A stretch of DNA of 22,608 nt from Dehalococcoidales bacterium (GTDB lineage Bacteria; Chloroflexota; Dehalococcoidia; Dehalococcoidales; Fen-1064): the NCBI GenBank assembly GCA_028713395.1, contig JAQTOJ010000003.1:1-22608 (forward strand), given 5' to 3'. Position 1 is the stretch's first letter. Each line of letters begins with the position of its first letter. Below are positions 22,593 through 22,608 of the stretch, one piece after another. The position numbers were made by a program, and so were the translations under genes. The notes beneath the pieces were generated by a model. It was given only the letters and a program-made list of their open reading frames with translations, searched no databases and was not told the DNA's origin.

Positions 22593-22608
22593 AGATGCGG
22601 GCAGCATT

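Overview
The window (about 22.6 kb, roughly 50% G+C by eye) is an ordinary-looking bacterial chromosome segment made of three housekeeping blocks. The best guess for the host is a Chloroflexota bacterium of the Dehalococcoidia type. The reasons are a type IV pilus assembly locus with no secretin (PilQ) or PilP gene, a split archaeal-type glutamate synthase, a GSI-alpha glutamine synthetase linked to amt and PII, and frequent TTG starts with good Shine-Dalgarno sites. This placement is inference; no rRNA gene is present to anchor it.

Layout. (1) 1-563: the 3' end of a Lon-family protease gene, cut by the window edge. (2) 742-8401: a tightly packed type IV pilus operon: pilB, pilC, three prepilin-like minor subunits, a PilO-like protein, a PilM-PilN fusion protein, and pilT. 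(3) 8402-8971: a gene-poor stretch with degenerate palindromic repeats and a strong bidirectional terminator, followed by the probable major pilin on the minus strand (8972-9346) and, divergent from it, the prepilin peptidase pilD (9557-10342). (4) 10392-11557: a perfect-consensus promoter drives an atypical NarL/LuxR response regulator and a small membrane protein. (5) 11759-16932: a five-gene operon for a multi-subunit glutamate synthase (four-cluster ferredoxin, FAD/NAD oxidoreductase, class II amidotransferase, FMN/Fe-S synthase domain, GXGXG domain). (6) 17045-17698: an OmpR-type regulator that has lost its phosphoacceptor Asp. (7) 17790-20740: amt, a PII gene and glnA as one unit. (8) 20844-22592: glutamine-dependent NAD+ synthetase with an abnormal C-terminus.

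How the genes work together. Blocks 5-7 form a complete ammonium-assimilation module: Amt imports ammonium, GlnA makes glutamine, glutamate synthase turns glutamine and 2-oxoglutarate into glutamate, and PII senses nitrogen/energy state. The orphan OmpR-type protein sits between the two operons, and both operons carry 11-bp-phased TnAC/GAAAC-like repeats just upstream of, or overlapping, their -35 regions. This looks like a GlnR-type circuit and is the most interesting regulatory inference here. Blocks 2-3 encode a pilus machine for an apparently single-membrane cell. The leaders of pilB and the major pilin share three sequence words in a different order, which suggests common control.

I found no CRISPR array, tRNA, rRNA, insertion sequence, phage gene or defence system. 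I do not see a wholly new biological system. The findings concern regulation, domain fusion and one apparently rearranged gene end.
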